This document shows positions 1-10,795 of a DNA stretch of 46,517 nt, piece by piece. This DNA comes from Staphylococcus petrasii (lineage in GTDB: Bacteria; Bacillota; Bacilli; Staphylococcales; Staphylococcaceae), in contig NZ_PPRC01000022.1 of assembly GCF_002902565.1 (NCBI RefSeq), positions 1 through 46,517 of the forward strand, read 5' to 3'. The translations under genes and the position numbers were made by a program. The first letter of the stretch is position 1, and every line of letters starts with the position of its first letter. The notes under the pieces are model-generated. The model saw only the letters and a program-made list of their open reading frames with translations. It did no database searches and had not been told where the DNA came from.

Positions 1-111
1 TTGTTGTGTTTTATTAACTGAGGCTATGATGTTCACCTTCTTTATATGTGAATATTATTCATAAGTTCTATTATTTATAGTAGTACTTTTAACTCAATTT
101 TTAAAGTAATA

Positions 112-149
112 AACTCAAAATAAATAATAAACTTTATTTATTTTGAGTT
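112..149. terminator. Inverted repeat downstream of tagH
   Basis: A perfect 15-bp inverted repeat (112-126 with 135-149, 8-base loop) sits just past the tagH stop. It is AT-rich and lacks a strong T run on the minus strand, so it is a weak terminator or a stability hairpin. Nothing else is visible in bases 1-111. Confidence 0.6.
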
Positions 150-160
150 ATAAATTGTTT

Positions 161-1015
<855 letters not shown>

Positions 1016-1286
1016 ATTTATTAACCTAGTGTAAAGTGTATAAGTGATTTTGTATAGTTTTTGTAAATATAAGAGATTATTTTTTCTTTTTTTGAAAATG
1101 AAGATTCTACATAAGAACCATTTTTTTAATAAGAAGATATCAGTATATAAAATAATATACCTCTATACTTCAATTATATTAAACTTTTCGAGAAATGTTA
1201 TATATAATGAATGTAAGTATTCAAATGATAAGTTAAAGAATTTAAATGCCATCGTGGATATTTAAATGAAAGTGTGGTTTATTTCA

Positions 1287-2099
1287 ATGTCGGCAGTAGG
1301 CTCTGTTTTTAAAGAACATATAAAAAATTTCTATTTAGTACAACGACTCGCACAATTCCAAATCAAAATTACAAATACTAATAACTACTTAGGTGTAGCG
1401 TGGGAATTACTTAACCCGGCCTTACAAATTATGGTTTATTGGTTTGTATTTGGTATGGGAATTAGAAGTAACGCGCCGATTCATGGCGTGCCATTTATTC
1501 TATGGTTATTAGTAGGTATCAGTATGTGGTTCTTCGTCAATCAAGGTATTCTCGAAGGTACGAAATCTGTATCTATGAAATTTAATCAAGTTGCGAAGAT
1601 GAACTTCCCATTATCCATTATTCCTACTTATATTGTGACAAGTAAGTTCTATGGTCATATTGGATTATTGGCTATCATTATCGCTATTTGTATGGGTAAC
1701 GGAATTTTCCCATCTATACACATTGTGCAATTACTCATCTATGTACCACTCACATTTTTCTTTACTGCATCAGTTGCATTATTCACTTCAACATTGGGCA
1801 TCATCGTACGTGATACTCAAATGATTATGCAAGCATTATTGAGAATTTTATTTTACATGTCACCAATCTTATGGATTCCTAAAGATAAAGGCATTAGCAG
1901 TGTGATTAATGAAATTATGAAATTTAATCCTGTATATTTCTTAGCTCAATCTTATCGTGCAGCGATCTTATTCCATGAATGGTACTTTATTGAACATTGG
2001 AGATTATTCCTTTATAACGTAGTAGTTATCTTGATTTTCTTTGTTTTAGGTTCAATCCTACATCGCAGATATCGAGATCACTTTGCAGATTTCTTATAA
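1287..2099 (+). CDS. tagG: Teichoic acid export ABC transporter permease TagG
   Basis: This is the membrane half of the TagGH wall teichoic acid exporter (ABC-2 type permease, about six membrane helices). The start at 1287 gives MSAVGSVFKEH, which agrees with the known staphylococcal TagG N-terminus and yields 270 aa. The reading frame is also open from an ATG at 1266, which would add seven residues. Neither start has a good ribosome binding site, so the choice rests on family knowledge. It is divergent from tagH, and a hairpin separates it from tagB. Confidence 0.93.
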   Translation: MSAVGSVFKEHIKNFYLVQRLAQFQIKITNTNNYLGVAWELLNPALQIMVYWFVFGMGIRSNAPIHGVPFILWLLVGISMWFFVNQGILEGTKSVSMKFNQVAKMNFPLSIIPTYIVTSKFYGHIGLLAIIIAICMGNGIFPSIHIVQLLIYVPLTFFFTASVALFTSTLGIIVRDTQMIMQALLRILFYMSPILWIPKDKGISSVINEIMKFNPVYFLAQSYRAAILFHEWYFIEHWRLFLYNVVVILIFFVLGSILHRRYRDHFADFL

Positions 2100-2110
2100 A
2101 TGTAAACTAA

Positions 2111-2145
2111 GGCTGAGACATTTCTATATTTGTCCCAGCCTGTTT
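2111..2145 (+). terminator. Hairpin terminator between tagG and tagB
   Basis: A 10-bp stem with one G-U pair (GGCTGAGACA at 2111-2120 with TGTCCCAGCC at 2131-2140) is followed by TGTTTTAT. Hairpins of this GGCTGgGACA type recur in staphylococcal intergenic regions. It may uncouple tagG from tagBX. Confidence 0.7.
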
Positions 2146-2202
2146 TATATATACAGAACGTTTTATTATTTTTATTTTTTTGAAAAGGTGGGAGGTAAAC
2201 GT

Positions 2203-3291
2203 ATGCGACTAATTATAAAAAACATTTATATGATAATGATTGCGATATTGAACTTCATTTTTAAAAGTAAAAAAGTAAAAAACAACCATATTGTAGTGAT
2301 GATGACATTCCCTCAAGATGTGTTGCCAATTATTCAGCAACTGCATGACAAAGGATATCAACTTACAGTGATAGCGAATGAGAACGAACAAGAGCGATTA
2401 AAAGAATTTAAGAATATTTCATTTATACCCGCTGGAAATAAACAGATTATCAAGCATATTAAAGCGTTAAGTAGCGCCAAAGTTATCGTTATTGATACTT
2501 ACTATTTAATGTTGGGTGGCTATGCTAAGAAAAAAGGTCAGACTATTATTCAAACTTGGCATGCGTCAGGGGCTTTAAAGAATTTCGGATTAACGGACCA
2601 TCAGGTAGATTTAAATAATGAAAAAATGGTTAAACAATATCAACGTGTATACCAAGCTACGGACTATTATCTTGTCGGTGGAGAAGAAATGGTGACATGT
2701 TTTAAAGAAGCTTTCGAAGCTAAAGATAACCAAATGTTACGTTTTGGATTACCACGATTAATGAATTATTTAAATTTCAACCTTAAGACTGAACAAGCGC
2801 GTTTAAAAGAACATTATAATATTACTAACAAATTGGCGATATATGTTCCTACTTATCGTGAAGATGCGAAAGATAATCGCCAATTAGATAAAGCTAAATT
2901 TGAAAGTCAGTTGCCAAATTATACGTTAATTAATCAGTTGCATCCATCAATTTCTGGGCATCATTCAGAAATATCTACTTCTGAATTAATGATAATGGCA
3001 GATGTGATTATTAGTGATTATAGTTCTCTACCTATTGAAGCAAGCTTGTTAAATAAACCTGTCTTATTCTATGTGTACGATGAAGATAAATATGAGAAAG
3101 TACGCGGTTTAAATCAATTTTATAGACAAATTCCTCAACATTATAAAATCGTTAGTGAGGAGGAATTAATTTTCAAAATAAAAAATAGTGAAGATATATT
3201 ACAGCCGTTATTTAAAGATTGGCATCGCTACAATACTTCTAAAAGCTTACAACAAATTATAGAATTTATTGAAAAGTTGGTGAAAGAATGA
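2203..3291 (+). CDS. tagB: CDP-glycerol glycerophosphotransferase TagB (teichoic acid primase)
   Basis: TagB adds the first glycerol phosphate to the ManNAc-GlcNAc-PP-undecaprenol linkage unit on the inner face of the membrane. The protein is 362 aa, close to the usual 365 or so. It has the CDP-glycerol transferase motifs QTWHASGALKNFG and DVIISDYSSLPIEA. The frame is open upstream from 2083, but the start at 2203 is preceded by GGGAGGT at good spacing, and the upstream part overlaps the tagG terminator. tagX overlaps its end by four bases, so the two are translationally coupled. Confidence 0.93.
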   Translation: MRLIIKNIYMIMIAILNFIFKSKKVKNNHIVVMMTFPQDVLPIIQQLHDKGYQLTVIANENEQERLKEFKNISFIPAGNKQIIKHIKALSSAKVIVIDTYYLMLGGYAKKKGQTIIQTWHASGALKNFGLTDHQVDLNNEKMVKQYQRVYQATDYYLVGGEEMVTCFKEAFEAKDNQMLRFGLPRLMNYLNFNLKTEQARLKEHYNITNKLAIYVPTYREDAKDNRQLDKAKFESQLPNYTLINQLHPSISGHHSEISTSELMIMADVIISDYSSLPIEASLLNKPVLFYVYDEDKYEKVRGLNQFYRQIPQHYKIVSEEELIFKIKNSEDILQPLFKDWHRYNTSKSLQQIIEFIEKLVKE

Positions 3292-4352
3292 AAATAGCTG
3301 TGATTATTCCAGTGTTTAATGCAGAACATACAATTCGAAAAGCTGTAAAATCAATTGATACAAAGCATGAAGTTGAAATTATTTGTGTTAACGATGGCTC
3401 TACGGATCAAACGAAACGAGTGTTAATGGAATTACAAAAAGAAGTTAAAAATATGATGGTCTACAATCAAGAAAATGCTGGGGCAGCTAAGAGCAGAAAT
3501 TTCGGTTTAGCCTCAATGTCGGATGATGTTGAAGCATTTATGTTCTTAGATGCGGATGATCAATTCTTGCCAGGCAGATTAGACAAAATGATTGATTATT
3601 ATGAGAAAAATAAAGAGGTCGATATTGTCATTGGGCAAATTGGTCGTGGTGTAAACGGAGACTGGAAAGTCGTGCCTACGCATGAAGAGATTAATCGCGA
3701 GGGCGTGGTTACACTTGCCGAAGCACCTGAAATATTACAATCTATTGGCCCGGGTGGGAAATTATTTAACTCTAAATTTAACGCATTAAGATTCGATGAA
3801 GATGTGGTATTTTGTGAAGAACATACATTTATTACGCGTGCTTATTTAACTGCGCGAGATATTCAGTTAATACCGCTTCTTGTTTATGGGTATAATGAGC
3901 GAGAAGGGTCGGTAACCGATAAGCGTGCGGATACCTTTTTATCTTATATAGACGATGCGCGTAAAGTGCGCCATCGTGTAATGGAAATGTTGTTACTAAC
4001 GAATGAGAAAGTATATTACAGTTATCGTATGGATGACTTGATTGTAAGTTACTTAATTCAAGCTTATCTTTTGAAAAATAGTGAAGTAACATCTACATTT
4101 ATTGAACAAGTAACACGTTATATCAAAGAAATGCAACATACGGAATATTCCGGAGACGCATTATTTAGAATCGTTCAAGCCGTCGAACAAGGCGCAACAA
4201 AATGGACACATGAAACGTATGAGGTTTGGAGACAAACACTAGTTAACGTAGGAATAGGGCGTCCGGGTTACTTAAGATTTAAAGCGCAAGTCTTACCTAA
4301 AAAAGCAGCATTCAATGGTAAACAGTCGTTAAAACGTATGCTTAAACGATAA
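3288..4352 (+). CDS. tagX: Family 2 glycosyltransferase TagX
   Basis: A 354-aa GT-A fold (family 2) glycosyltransferase, named by position between tagB and tagD. The N-terminal half shows the fold's signatures: IPVFNAEHTI at residue 7 on, VNDGSTD and the metal-binding LDADDQ. The ATGA overlap with tagB makes it part of the tagBX operon. Its precise role in wall teichoic acid synthesis is not settled in the literature that I know of. Nothing in the sequence suggests damage. Confidence 0.88.
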   Translation: MKIAVIIPVFNAEHTIRKAVKSIDTKHEVEIICVNDGSTDQTKRVLMELQKEVKNMMVYNQENAGAAKSRNFGLASMSDDVEAFMFLDADDQFLPGRLDKMIDYYEKNKEVDIVIGQIGRGVNGDWKVVPTHEEINREGVVTLAEAPEILQSIGPGGKLFNSKFNALRFDEDVVFCEEHTFITRAYLTARDIQLIPLLVYGYNEREGSVTDKRADTFLSYIDDARKVRHRVMEMLLLTNEKVYYSYRMDDLIVSYLIQAYLLKNSEVTSTFIEQVTRYIKEMQHTEYSGDALFRIVQAVEQGATKWTHETYEVWRQTLVNVGIGRPGYLRFKAQVLPKKAAFNGKQSLKRMLKR

Positions 4353-4491
4353 ACATCTTAGAATGAAGAGGCATAGTGTTGTTTAATTGCTTAACATGTC
4401 TGCTTTTATAAAAGATGGTATGTAAAAATTATTTATGCTAAATTAAGATTATGAAAATTCATTAAAGATTTAGTAAAGGAGATAGCAAACA

Positions 4492-4890
4492 ATGAGAAGA
4501 GTCATTACTTATGGTACTTATGATTTATTACATTATGGCCATATAGAATTATTAAGAAGAGCTCGCGAAATGGGCGATTACTTAATCGTTGCGTTATCAA
4601 CAGATGAGTTCAATCAAATTAAGAACAAAAAATCTTATTATGACTTTGAGCAACGTAAAATGATGTTAGAATCTATTCGTTATGTAGATTTAGTTATTCC
4701 TGAAAGTGATTGGGGTCAAAAAGAAATCGATGTTGATCGCTACGATGTTGATGTGTTCGTTATGGGTCACGATTGGGAAGGCGAATTTGACTTCTTAAAA
4801 GACAAATGTGAAGTTGTGTACTTAAAACGTACTGAAGGTATTTCAACAACTAAAATTAAACAAGAATTATACGGCAAAGACGCGAAATAA
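4492..4890 (+). CDS. tagD: Glycerol-3-phosphate cytidylyltransferase TagD
   Basis: TagD makes CDP-glycerol from CTP and sn-glycerol 3-phosphate, the activated precursor used by TagB and TagF. The 132-aa protein is full length, with the nucleotidyltransferase motif HYGH (LLHYGHIELL, residues 13-22) and the family signature RTEGISTTKI near the end. The start is preceded by AAAGGAG. A 139-base gap from tagX, with an AT-rich TATGCT-like -10 near 4435, suggests its own promoter. Confidence 0.96.
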   Translation: MRRVITYGTYDLLHYGHIELLRRAREMGDYLIVALSTDEFNQIKNKKSYYDFEQRKMMLESIRYVDLVIPESDWGQKEIDVDRYDVDVFVMGHDWEGEFDFLKDKCEVVYLKRTEGISTTKIKQELYGKDAK

Positions 4891-4900
4891 TATAACATAT

Positions 4901-4957
4901 AAAGACGAAATCCACATTCTCTCCAATTTTAAGGGAATGTGGATTTCGTCTTTTTTA
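4901..4957. terminator. Bidirectional terminator between tagD and pbp4
   Basis: A perfect 19-bp stem (4901-4919 with 4935-4953) that can extend by three pairs is flanked by A and T runs. It serves the convergent genes tagD and pbp4. Confidence 0.92.
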
Positions 4958-4962
4958 ATACA

Positions 4963-6255
4963 TTATTTATGTTTAAAAATACGATATAAAATCAAATAAA
5001 TGACTAAAATAAAGGCTATGGCAATTAATCCTAATCCTGTGAAAGTTAAGATAGGATGTGTTTTCCATGTACTTTGAGCGATTGAGTCTGCGTGATGAAT
5101 AGCTGAACGCGTTACTTTTACACTAGGTGGTCCATCACTGTTAGTTAAAAATTGACGAGGATAGTCTATATGAACACGACTATCTTCAATGACATACTTA
5201 TAATCGTCTTTTTTCATGTTGTTTGGAATAATATCGTATAAATCTTTAGATACGTAATATTTTTTACCATTAATTTTATGTGTACCTTTTGATAATACTT
5301 TTTTATATTCATATTGATCAAATGAGCGATTCATTAATGCATTACCAATCATGTTACGTTGCATTTCGCCACCTAAATGTTCGAAATCACCAGCACCCAT
5401 AATCACCTGATTAATACGTAATTTATCTCGTTTTGTAGTGATAGTATGGTTGTAATCTGCAACATCACTTGACCCTGTTTTTAATCCATCTGTGCCAGGT
5501 AAACTCATCTTCGCTCCATCTAAAGAGTGGTTGAAAGTATAATAGGTTACATCATGTACTGTAGGAGCGAGTTGTTTTGTGAAGTCTAAAATCTTAGGTG
5601 TGTCTTTAATCACATGGTGATCTAAGATAGCCATATCTTTTGCAGAGGAAACGTTATTTTGTTGATTTTTATATTTTGAGGGGGAAAACTCACGTAGACG
5701 TTTGTTCTTAGCGCCTGTAGGATTGACAAAGTGAGTCTCATCCATACCAATTTCTTTAGCTTTCTTATTCATTAAGTCAGTAAAGTTATTAACGTTACCA
5801 GATACTTCCTCACCAAGAATTAAAGCAGCTGCATTACTAGAATTGGACACAGTAATTTGAAGAAGTTCTGCGATAGTATAGTTTTCACCAGGGTATAATT
5901 TGGTATTACTTAATTCTGGTAAAGTTGACATTTGATAATGCCTTTGCGTAATATGTACTTTGTCATTTAAAGAAAGGTCGCCTTGTTTGACAGCTTCTAA
6001 TGTGAGATACATCGTCATTAATTTAGTCATTGAAGCAGGATACCATTTTTTATCGGCATTATATTGATATAATATTTGTCCTGATTGGCTGACGTTGATA
6101 GCGCCTTTCGGTTGATAGGCATCTGAGACATCGGGATAACCGTATTGACGTGTAATTTCTGTAGGTGTAGGTTCTTTATCCGCGGCTTTAACTATAGGTG
6201 CTATAATGAGAGCCGTAGAGAAGATGAGTAAAATTAGGGGAATTATTCGTTTCAT
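4963..6255 (-). CDS. pbp4: Penicillin-binding protein 4
   Basis: A low-molecular-weight PBP which in staphylococci acts as a transpeptidase and carboxypeptidase, secondarily cross-linking peptidoglycan, and affects beta-lactam susceptibility. The 430-aa protein has a signal peptide ending near residue 25 (VKAA), the active-site SMTK at 75-78, the SSN triad at 139-141 and KTG at 259-261. A C-terminal membrane helix (about residues 402-425) and a basic tail anchor it. All catalytic motifs are intact. It is divergent from abcA, with which it shares a 157-base regulatory region. Confidence 0.96.
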   Translation of the reverse strand: MKRIIPLILLIFSTALIIAPIVKAADKEPTPTEITRQYGYPDVSDAYQPKGAINVSQSGQILYQYNADKKWYPASMTKLMTMYLTLEAVKQGDLSLNDKVHITQRHYQMSTLPELSNTKLYPGENYTIAELLQITVSNSSNAAALILGEEVSGNVNNFTDLMNKKAKEIGMDETHFVNPTGAKNKRLREFSPSKYKNQQNNVSSAKDMAILDHHVIKDTPKILDFTKQLAPTVHDVTYYTFNHSLDGAKMSLPGTDGLKTGSSDVADYNHTITTKRDKLRINQVIMGAGDFEHLGGEMQRNMIGNALMNRSFDQYEYKKVLSKGTHKINGKKYYVSKDLYDIIPNNMKKDDYKYVIEDSRVHIDYPRQFLTNSDGPPSVKVTRSAIHHADSIAQSTWKTHPILTFTGLGLIAIAFILVIYLILYRIFKHK

Positions 6256-6412
6256 TTTATTTATCTTTCCTTTTTATACAAAAATTGTCAATGAAAGTAT
6301 TCTATCATAATAAAAACTTGTGAGAAATATAATTTTTACACTTCAAAGTTTTGGAAAATATTTATAAGTTTTAAGTATTAAATTGAAAATGAATATAAAA
6401 GAGGGCTAATTT
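6256..6412. promoter_or_regulatory. Divergent pbp4/abcA control region
   Basis: This 157-base AT-rich gap must hold both the pbp4 and abcA promoters. In S. aureus the equivalent region is a shared regulatory region for the two genes. I see TAGAAT and TATAAT-like boxes towards pbp4 but cannot assign start sites. Confidence 0.6.
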
Positions 6413-8140
6413 ATGAAAGGACAAAATCCATTATTTTTCTTATTTAAACGTTTGTCGTGGCCATACGGGTTAATTATTGCAGCTATTATTATTTCTTCAT
6501 TAGGAAGTATTAGTGGTTTACTTATCCCATTATTTACTGGTCGTTTAGTTGATAAATTTTCAACAAGCAGTATTAATTGGAATATCATCATTCTATTCGC
6601 AGGTATTTTTATCGCCAACGCCTTACTTAGTGGTATTGGTATTTATTTACTAAGTAAAATTGGTGAAAAAATGATTTATGATATTCGCTCAATATTATGG
6701 GAACATATTATTAAATTGAAAATGCCATTTTTTGATAAAAATGAAAGTGGTCAATTGATGAGTCGTTTAACAGATGACACAAAGGTGATTAATGAATTTA
6801 TTTCACAAAAATTACCACAATTATTGCCTGCAATCATTACATTAGTAGGCTCTATCATTATGTTATTTATTATGGACTGGCAGATGACATTATTAACGTT
6901 TATTGCGATTCCATTATTCATGGCAGTAATGATTCCATTAGGCCGTAAAATGCAAAAAATCTCTATAAACACACAATCAGAAATAGCTAATTTCAGTGGA
7001 TTACTAGGACGCGTGTTAACAGAAATGCGTTTAGTTAAAGTGTCTAATACAGAACGCCAAGAATTAGACAATGCGCATAGCAACTTACGTGAAATCTATA
7101 ATCTTGGATTAAGACAAGCTAAAATCACTGCTGTTATTCAACCTATTTCAAGTCTCATTATGTTATTAATGATTGCGGTTATTCTAGGTTTTGGCGCTAT
7201 TCGAATTGCTACAGGCGCTATCACTGCAGGTGCTTTAATTGCGATGATTTTTTACGTGATGCAATTATCTATGCCGTTAATGAACCTTACAACGCTTGTT
7301 ACAGATTATAAAAAAGCGGTAGGTGCAAGTAACCGTATTTATGAAATTATGCAAGAACCAGTAGAACCAATGATTGATTTAGAACCAGTTAGTCACGTAA
7401 ACATCACTGCTGGAGAAATAGAATTTGCAGATGTAAATTTCAAATATGATGTTAAAGATATTTTGAAAAATGTCTCTTTCCGTATCCCTCAAGGGGAAGT
7501 AAGTGCTTTTGTTGGCCCATCCGGTTCAGGTAAGAGTACGATTTTCAACTTAATTGAACGTATGTATGAAATTGAATCAGGGGATATCAAATATGGGAAT
7601 CAAAGTATTTACGATATTCCTATGGCAAATTGGCGTAATCAAATTGGATACGTAATGCAGTCCAATTCAATGATGAGTGGTGCGATTCGCGACAATATAT
7701 TATATGGTATTAACCGAGAAGTCTCTGATGAAGAACTGATTAAATATGCTAAATTAGCTAATTGTCATGACTTTATCATGCAATTTGATGATGGCTATGA
7801 CACATTAGTCGGCGAACGTGGTCTGAAACTATCAGGTGGTCAAAGACAACGTATTGATATCGCCCGTAGTTTTGTTAAGAATCCAGATATTCTATTACTT
7901 GATGAGGCAACAGCGAACCTAGATAGTGAAAGCGAACAAAAAATACAAGAAGCGTTAGAAGTATTAATGGAAGGGCGTACAACTATTGTCATTGCGCACC
8001 GACTTTCTACTATTAAAAAAGCAGGACAAATTATCTTCCTCGATCAAGGCCAAGTGACAGGACAAGGTACACATGCAGAATTGATGGAGCATCATGAAAA
8101 ATATCATCAATTTGTAACGACTCAAAATTTAACAGAATAA
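6413..8140 (+). CDS. abcA: ABC multidrug exporter AbcA
   Basis: A half-size ABC exporter (575 aa) with six membrane helices in the first 300 residues and an ATPase domain after residue 340. Walker A GPSGSGKST, signature LSGGQRQR, Walker B ILLLDEAT and the switch H (VIAHRLST) are all intact, and it works as a homodimer. In S. aureus the orthologue exports hydrophobic drugs and phenol-soluble modulins and influences beta-lactam resistance. The start is preceded by a weak GAGGG. Position opposite pbp4 supports the name. Confidence 0.92.
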   Translation: MKGQNPLFFLFKRLSWPYGLIIAAIIISSLGSISGLLIPLFTGRLVDKFSTSSINWNIIILFAGIFIANALLSGIGIYLLSKIGEKMIYDIRSILWEHIIKLKMPFFDKNESGQLMSRLTDDTKVINEFISQKLPQLLPAIITLVGSIIMLFIMDWQMTLLTFIAIPLFMAVMIPLGRKMQKISINTQSEIANFSGLLGRVLTEMRLVKVSNTERQELDNAHSNLREIYNLGLRQAKITAVIQPISSLIMLLMIAVILGFGAIRIATGAITAGALIAMIFYVMQLSMPLMNLTTLVTDYKKAVGASNRIYEIMQEPVEPMIDLEPVSHVNITAGEIEFADVNFKYDVKDILKNVSFRIPQGEVSAFVGPSGSGKSTIFNLIERMYEIESGDIKYGNQSIYDIPMANWRNQIGYVMQSNSMMSGAIRDNILYGINREVSDEELIKYAKLANCHDFIMQFDDGYDTLVGERGLKLSGGQRQRIDIARSFVKNPDILLLDEATANLDSESEQKIQEALEVLMEGRTTIVIAHRLSTIKKAGQIIFLDQGQVTGQGTHAELMEHHEKYHQFVTTQNLTE

Positions 8141-8150
8141 GATAATCAAG

Positions 8151-8193
8151 CAGGTTGGTGAATGTAATCATTCGTCAACCTGTTTTATTTTTT
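8151..8193 (+). terminator. Terminator after abcA
   Basis: A 14-bp stem with G-U pairs (8151-8164 with 8169-8182) is followed directly by a T-rich run. Confidence 0.9.
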
Positions 8194-8297
8194 TCATTAA
8201 CTTGATATTGTGACGAATAAAACTTTTAAAAGAAATAGAGAATCATTTGAATTGAACTTTGAGAAACCCCTAGCGAATGAATAAACGATAAAGAAAA

Positions 8298-8481
8298 TGG
8301 TATACTTGTTAGTAACGGCGAGGTCATAGCGTTTAAGAAGCTATGGAATGGAAATGGCTAGAAATATACGCTTTAAAGATGTAAAATGAAGTGAAAATTT
8401 GGCGTAACACACGCTTGGAAAAATTAAGAAATAATTATTAAAATCTACCTATTATAAATAGATTAACTGGAGAGAAATGTT
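8298..8481 (+). promoter_or_regulatory. tagF promoter and long leader
   Basis: An extended -10 (TGGTATACT, 8298-8306) predicts transcription from about 8313, leaving a leader of about 170 bases before tagF. The leader has a 6-bp hairpin CATAGC/GCTATG (8325-8330 with 8340-8345) and a small one at 8402-8414. It is less AT-rich than nearby intergenic DNA. No known riboswitch class is recognised. Confidence 0.55.
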
Positions 8482-10653
8482 TTGAATAAATTAACGATTA
8501 TTATTACATATTATAATGATGAAGATTACATTGCTGAATGTATTGATAGTTTAAAAAGTCAAAGAAATCAAGATTTCAACATTGTGATTGTGGATGATGG
8601 TTCGACAGACCAATCAACAGAAATTTTACAACAAGCCTTACAGTCTTACGATAAAGAGATTAATTTCATCCAACTTCCTGAAAATACGGGTCATGCACAC
8701 GCGCGAAATGTGGCACTTAAAGAAGCGGATGGACAATATGTAATGTTTCTTGACGCAGATGATCAGTTAGCTTCATATGCAATTGATTATTATTTCCGTC
8801 ACCTTAATGGTTTGGACACTTTAATTGCACCAATCCATAAATTCGCAATGCAACGCCCACAATATGTCGACCAAGATAAAGTGCGTCTACAATATTTATC
8901 ACATAAAAAGAATCCTAACTCAATTTTGAGAAAAGAATCTGTATGTAATATTTTATTTAGAAACGCTATTATTAAAGCACATAATATTCAATTTAATGAG
9001 AATTTAAATATCTTTACGGATACTTCTTTCGCTTTAGAATACTTAAAATATGCGGAAAACTTTGTGAGAATATTAAACTTCCCATTTTATTTCCGCGGAG
9101 AAGTATATGATCCATTTGTTGGTAATACATTAAGTGGACAAGATTTTATTCATAAATTTGATGATTATGTAGATAGTTTCTTTGACGCTATGCAAAGAAC
9201 GAAAGACAAAAAGATAAAAAACTTCTTAATTCAAAGAATGAAAAATGAAATTAAAAAAGGTTTTGATCCTTCATTAAGAGATATCAAATCAAGATATCTT
9301 ACATTAGAAAGTTCTTTAGTCAAAGTAGTAAAAGCTTTAAAATGGAACATCATCAAAGACGGAAAATTATTATATAATCTAGAAGTTTTATTCTTATCAA
9401 TGGATGATGTGGAAAACGCAAAATATGTTAACGATCTTCGTAAACGTTCTCGTTTAGTTAAGAACATTGTGACGAATAGTAAAATGAAAGAACGTTCAAG
9501 ATATCAATTAATAGATAGTGAAGAAGCGGTTGATCCACATACGATTGTCTTTGAATCATTTGGGGGTAAAAATTATAGCGATAGTCCTAAATATATTTAT
9601 GAATATATGCAAGACCATTACCCACATTTAAATTATATTTGGGTATTTAATAAACCAGAAAATAATAATGTCCCGGGAAATGCTACTAAAGTTAAAAAAG
9701 GTTCAAAAGAATATTACGACGCATATGCTAAAGCAAAATATTGGGTATCAAATGCAAGATTACCATTATATTTAAATAAAAAAGAAAACCAAATGTACAT
9801 TCAAACTTGGCATGGTACGCCGCTTAAACGTCTTGCTAACGACATGAAAGTTGTGAGAATGCCAGGTACAACAACTGCTTCATATAAGAAAAACTTCTAT
9901 GCTGAGGCATCTAGATGGGATCATCTTGTATCACCAAACCGCTATTCATCAGATATATTTAAAACTGCTTTTTGGATGGACGAAGATAGAATTTGGGAAA
10001 TTGGATATCCTCGTAATGACGTCTTAGTAACACGTCAAAATGACACTAAATACCAAGATCAAATCAAACGTAATTTAAACTTGCCTAAAGATAAAAAAGT
10101 AATTATGTATGCACCAACTTGGCGTGATGATGAATTTGTGAAAAAAGGCCAATACTTATTTGACTTGAAGATTAACCTTGCAAATCTTCAAAAAGAAATT
10201 GGTGACGAATACGTTATCTTGTTAAGAATGCATTATCTAATTGCTAATGCTTTAGATTTACATGGTTTCGAAGATTTTGCTATCGACGTTTCCAACTACA
10301 ATGATATTTCTGAATTATATCTTATCTCTGATGCATTGATTACCGACTATTCTTCAGTAATGTTTGATTTCGGTATCTTAAAACGTCCACAATTCTTCTT
10401 TGCTTATGATATTGAAAAGTATGACAAAGGATTACGTGGTTTCTATATGGATTATATGAATGATCTTCCAGGTGAAATTATTACAGATGAATTCAAACTA
10501 GCTAAAGAATTAAAACAACTAGATCAACACAAAGTAAAATATAAAGATAAAATTGAAAAATTCTATAATGATTTCTGTTCATTAGAAAAAGGTAAATCAT
10601 CTCAATTTATTGGAGATTATATTTATAACGATATTGAGAAAAATGAAAAATAG
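8482..10653 (+). CDS. tagF: TagF-type CDP-glycerol:poly(glycerophosphate) glycerophosphotransferase with N-terminal GT2 domain
   Basis: A 723-aa two-domain enzyme. Residues 1 to about 230 are a family 2 glycosyltransferase-like domain (ITYYNDEDYI, VDDGSTD, LDADDQ). Residues 340-720 are a CDP-glycerol glycerophosphotransferase domain with QTWHGTPLKR near residue 443, YAPTWRDDEF, and ITDYSSVMFD near residue 621. This matches the staphylococcal TagF that builds poly(glycerol phosphate) wall teichoic acid. Translation begins at a TTG, supported by CTGGAGAG seven bases upstream. It stands alone after abcA rather than with tagBXD, but is served by the same CDP-glycerol pool. A ribitol-type TarL role is less likely. 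Confidence 0.9.
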   Translation: MNKLTIIITYYNDEDYIAECIDSLKSQRNQDFNIVIVDDGSTDQSTEILQQALQSYDKEINFIQLPENTGHAHARNVALKEADGQYVMFLDADDQLASYAIDYYFRHLNGLDTLIAPIHKFAMQRPQYVDQDKVRLQYLSHKKNPNSILRKESVCNILFRNAIIKAHNIQFNENLNIFTDTSFALEYLKYAENFVRILNFPFYFRGEVYDPFVGNTLSGQDFIHKFDDYVDSFFDAMQRTKDKKIKNFLIQRMKNEIKKGFDPSLRDIKSRYLTLESSLVKVVKALKWNIIKDGKLLYNLEVLFLSMDDVENAKYVNDLRKRSRLVKNIVTNSKMKERSRYQLIDSEEAVDPHTIVFESFGGKNYSDSPKYIYEYMQDHYPHLNYIWVFNKPENNNVPGNATKVKKGSKEYYDAYAKAKYWVSNARLPLYLNKKENQMYIQTWHGTPLKRLANDMKVVRMPGTTTASYKKNFYAEASRWDHLVSPNRYSSDIFKTAFWMDEDRIWEIGYPRNDVLVTRQNDTKYQDQIKRNLNLPKDKKVIMYAPTWRDDEFVKKGQYLFDLKINLANLQKEIGDEYVILLRMHYLIANALDLHGFEDFAIDVSNYNDISELYLISDALITDYSSVMFDFGILKRPQFFFAYDIEKYDKGLRGFYMDYMNDLPGEIITDEFKLAKELKQLDQHKVKYKDKIEKFYNDFCSLEKGKSSQFIGDYIYNDIEKNEK

Positions 10654-10669
10654 AATTTTATGACAAGAG

Positions 10670-10716
10670 GCGCTAAAAATGTGATTTAAAACATAATACA
10701 TTTTTAGCGCTTTTTA
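10670..10716 (+). terminator. Terminator after tagF
   Basis: A perfect 13-bp stem (10670-10682 with 10698-10710) is followed by TTTTT. Confidence 0.9.
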
Positions 10717-10795
10717 AAGTTCGCTAAAAAGAATGAAACCCCATAATTATACAAATGGTATTCTTTAAAATAATATTTTATCGAATATTCTCTCA

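Noticed and set aside
1044..1265. 73-codon plus-strand frame between tagH and tagG
   Set aside because: AT-rich, poor ribosome binding site, biased to Phe/Leu/Ile/Lys as expected from AT-rich intergenic DNA, and no recognisable product.
8482..10653. tagF as a fusion artefact of two genes
   Set aside because: The GT2 plus glycerophosphotransferase layout and length of about 720 aa are normal for staphylococcal TagF.
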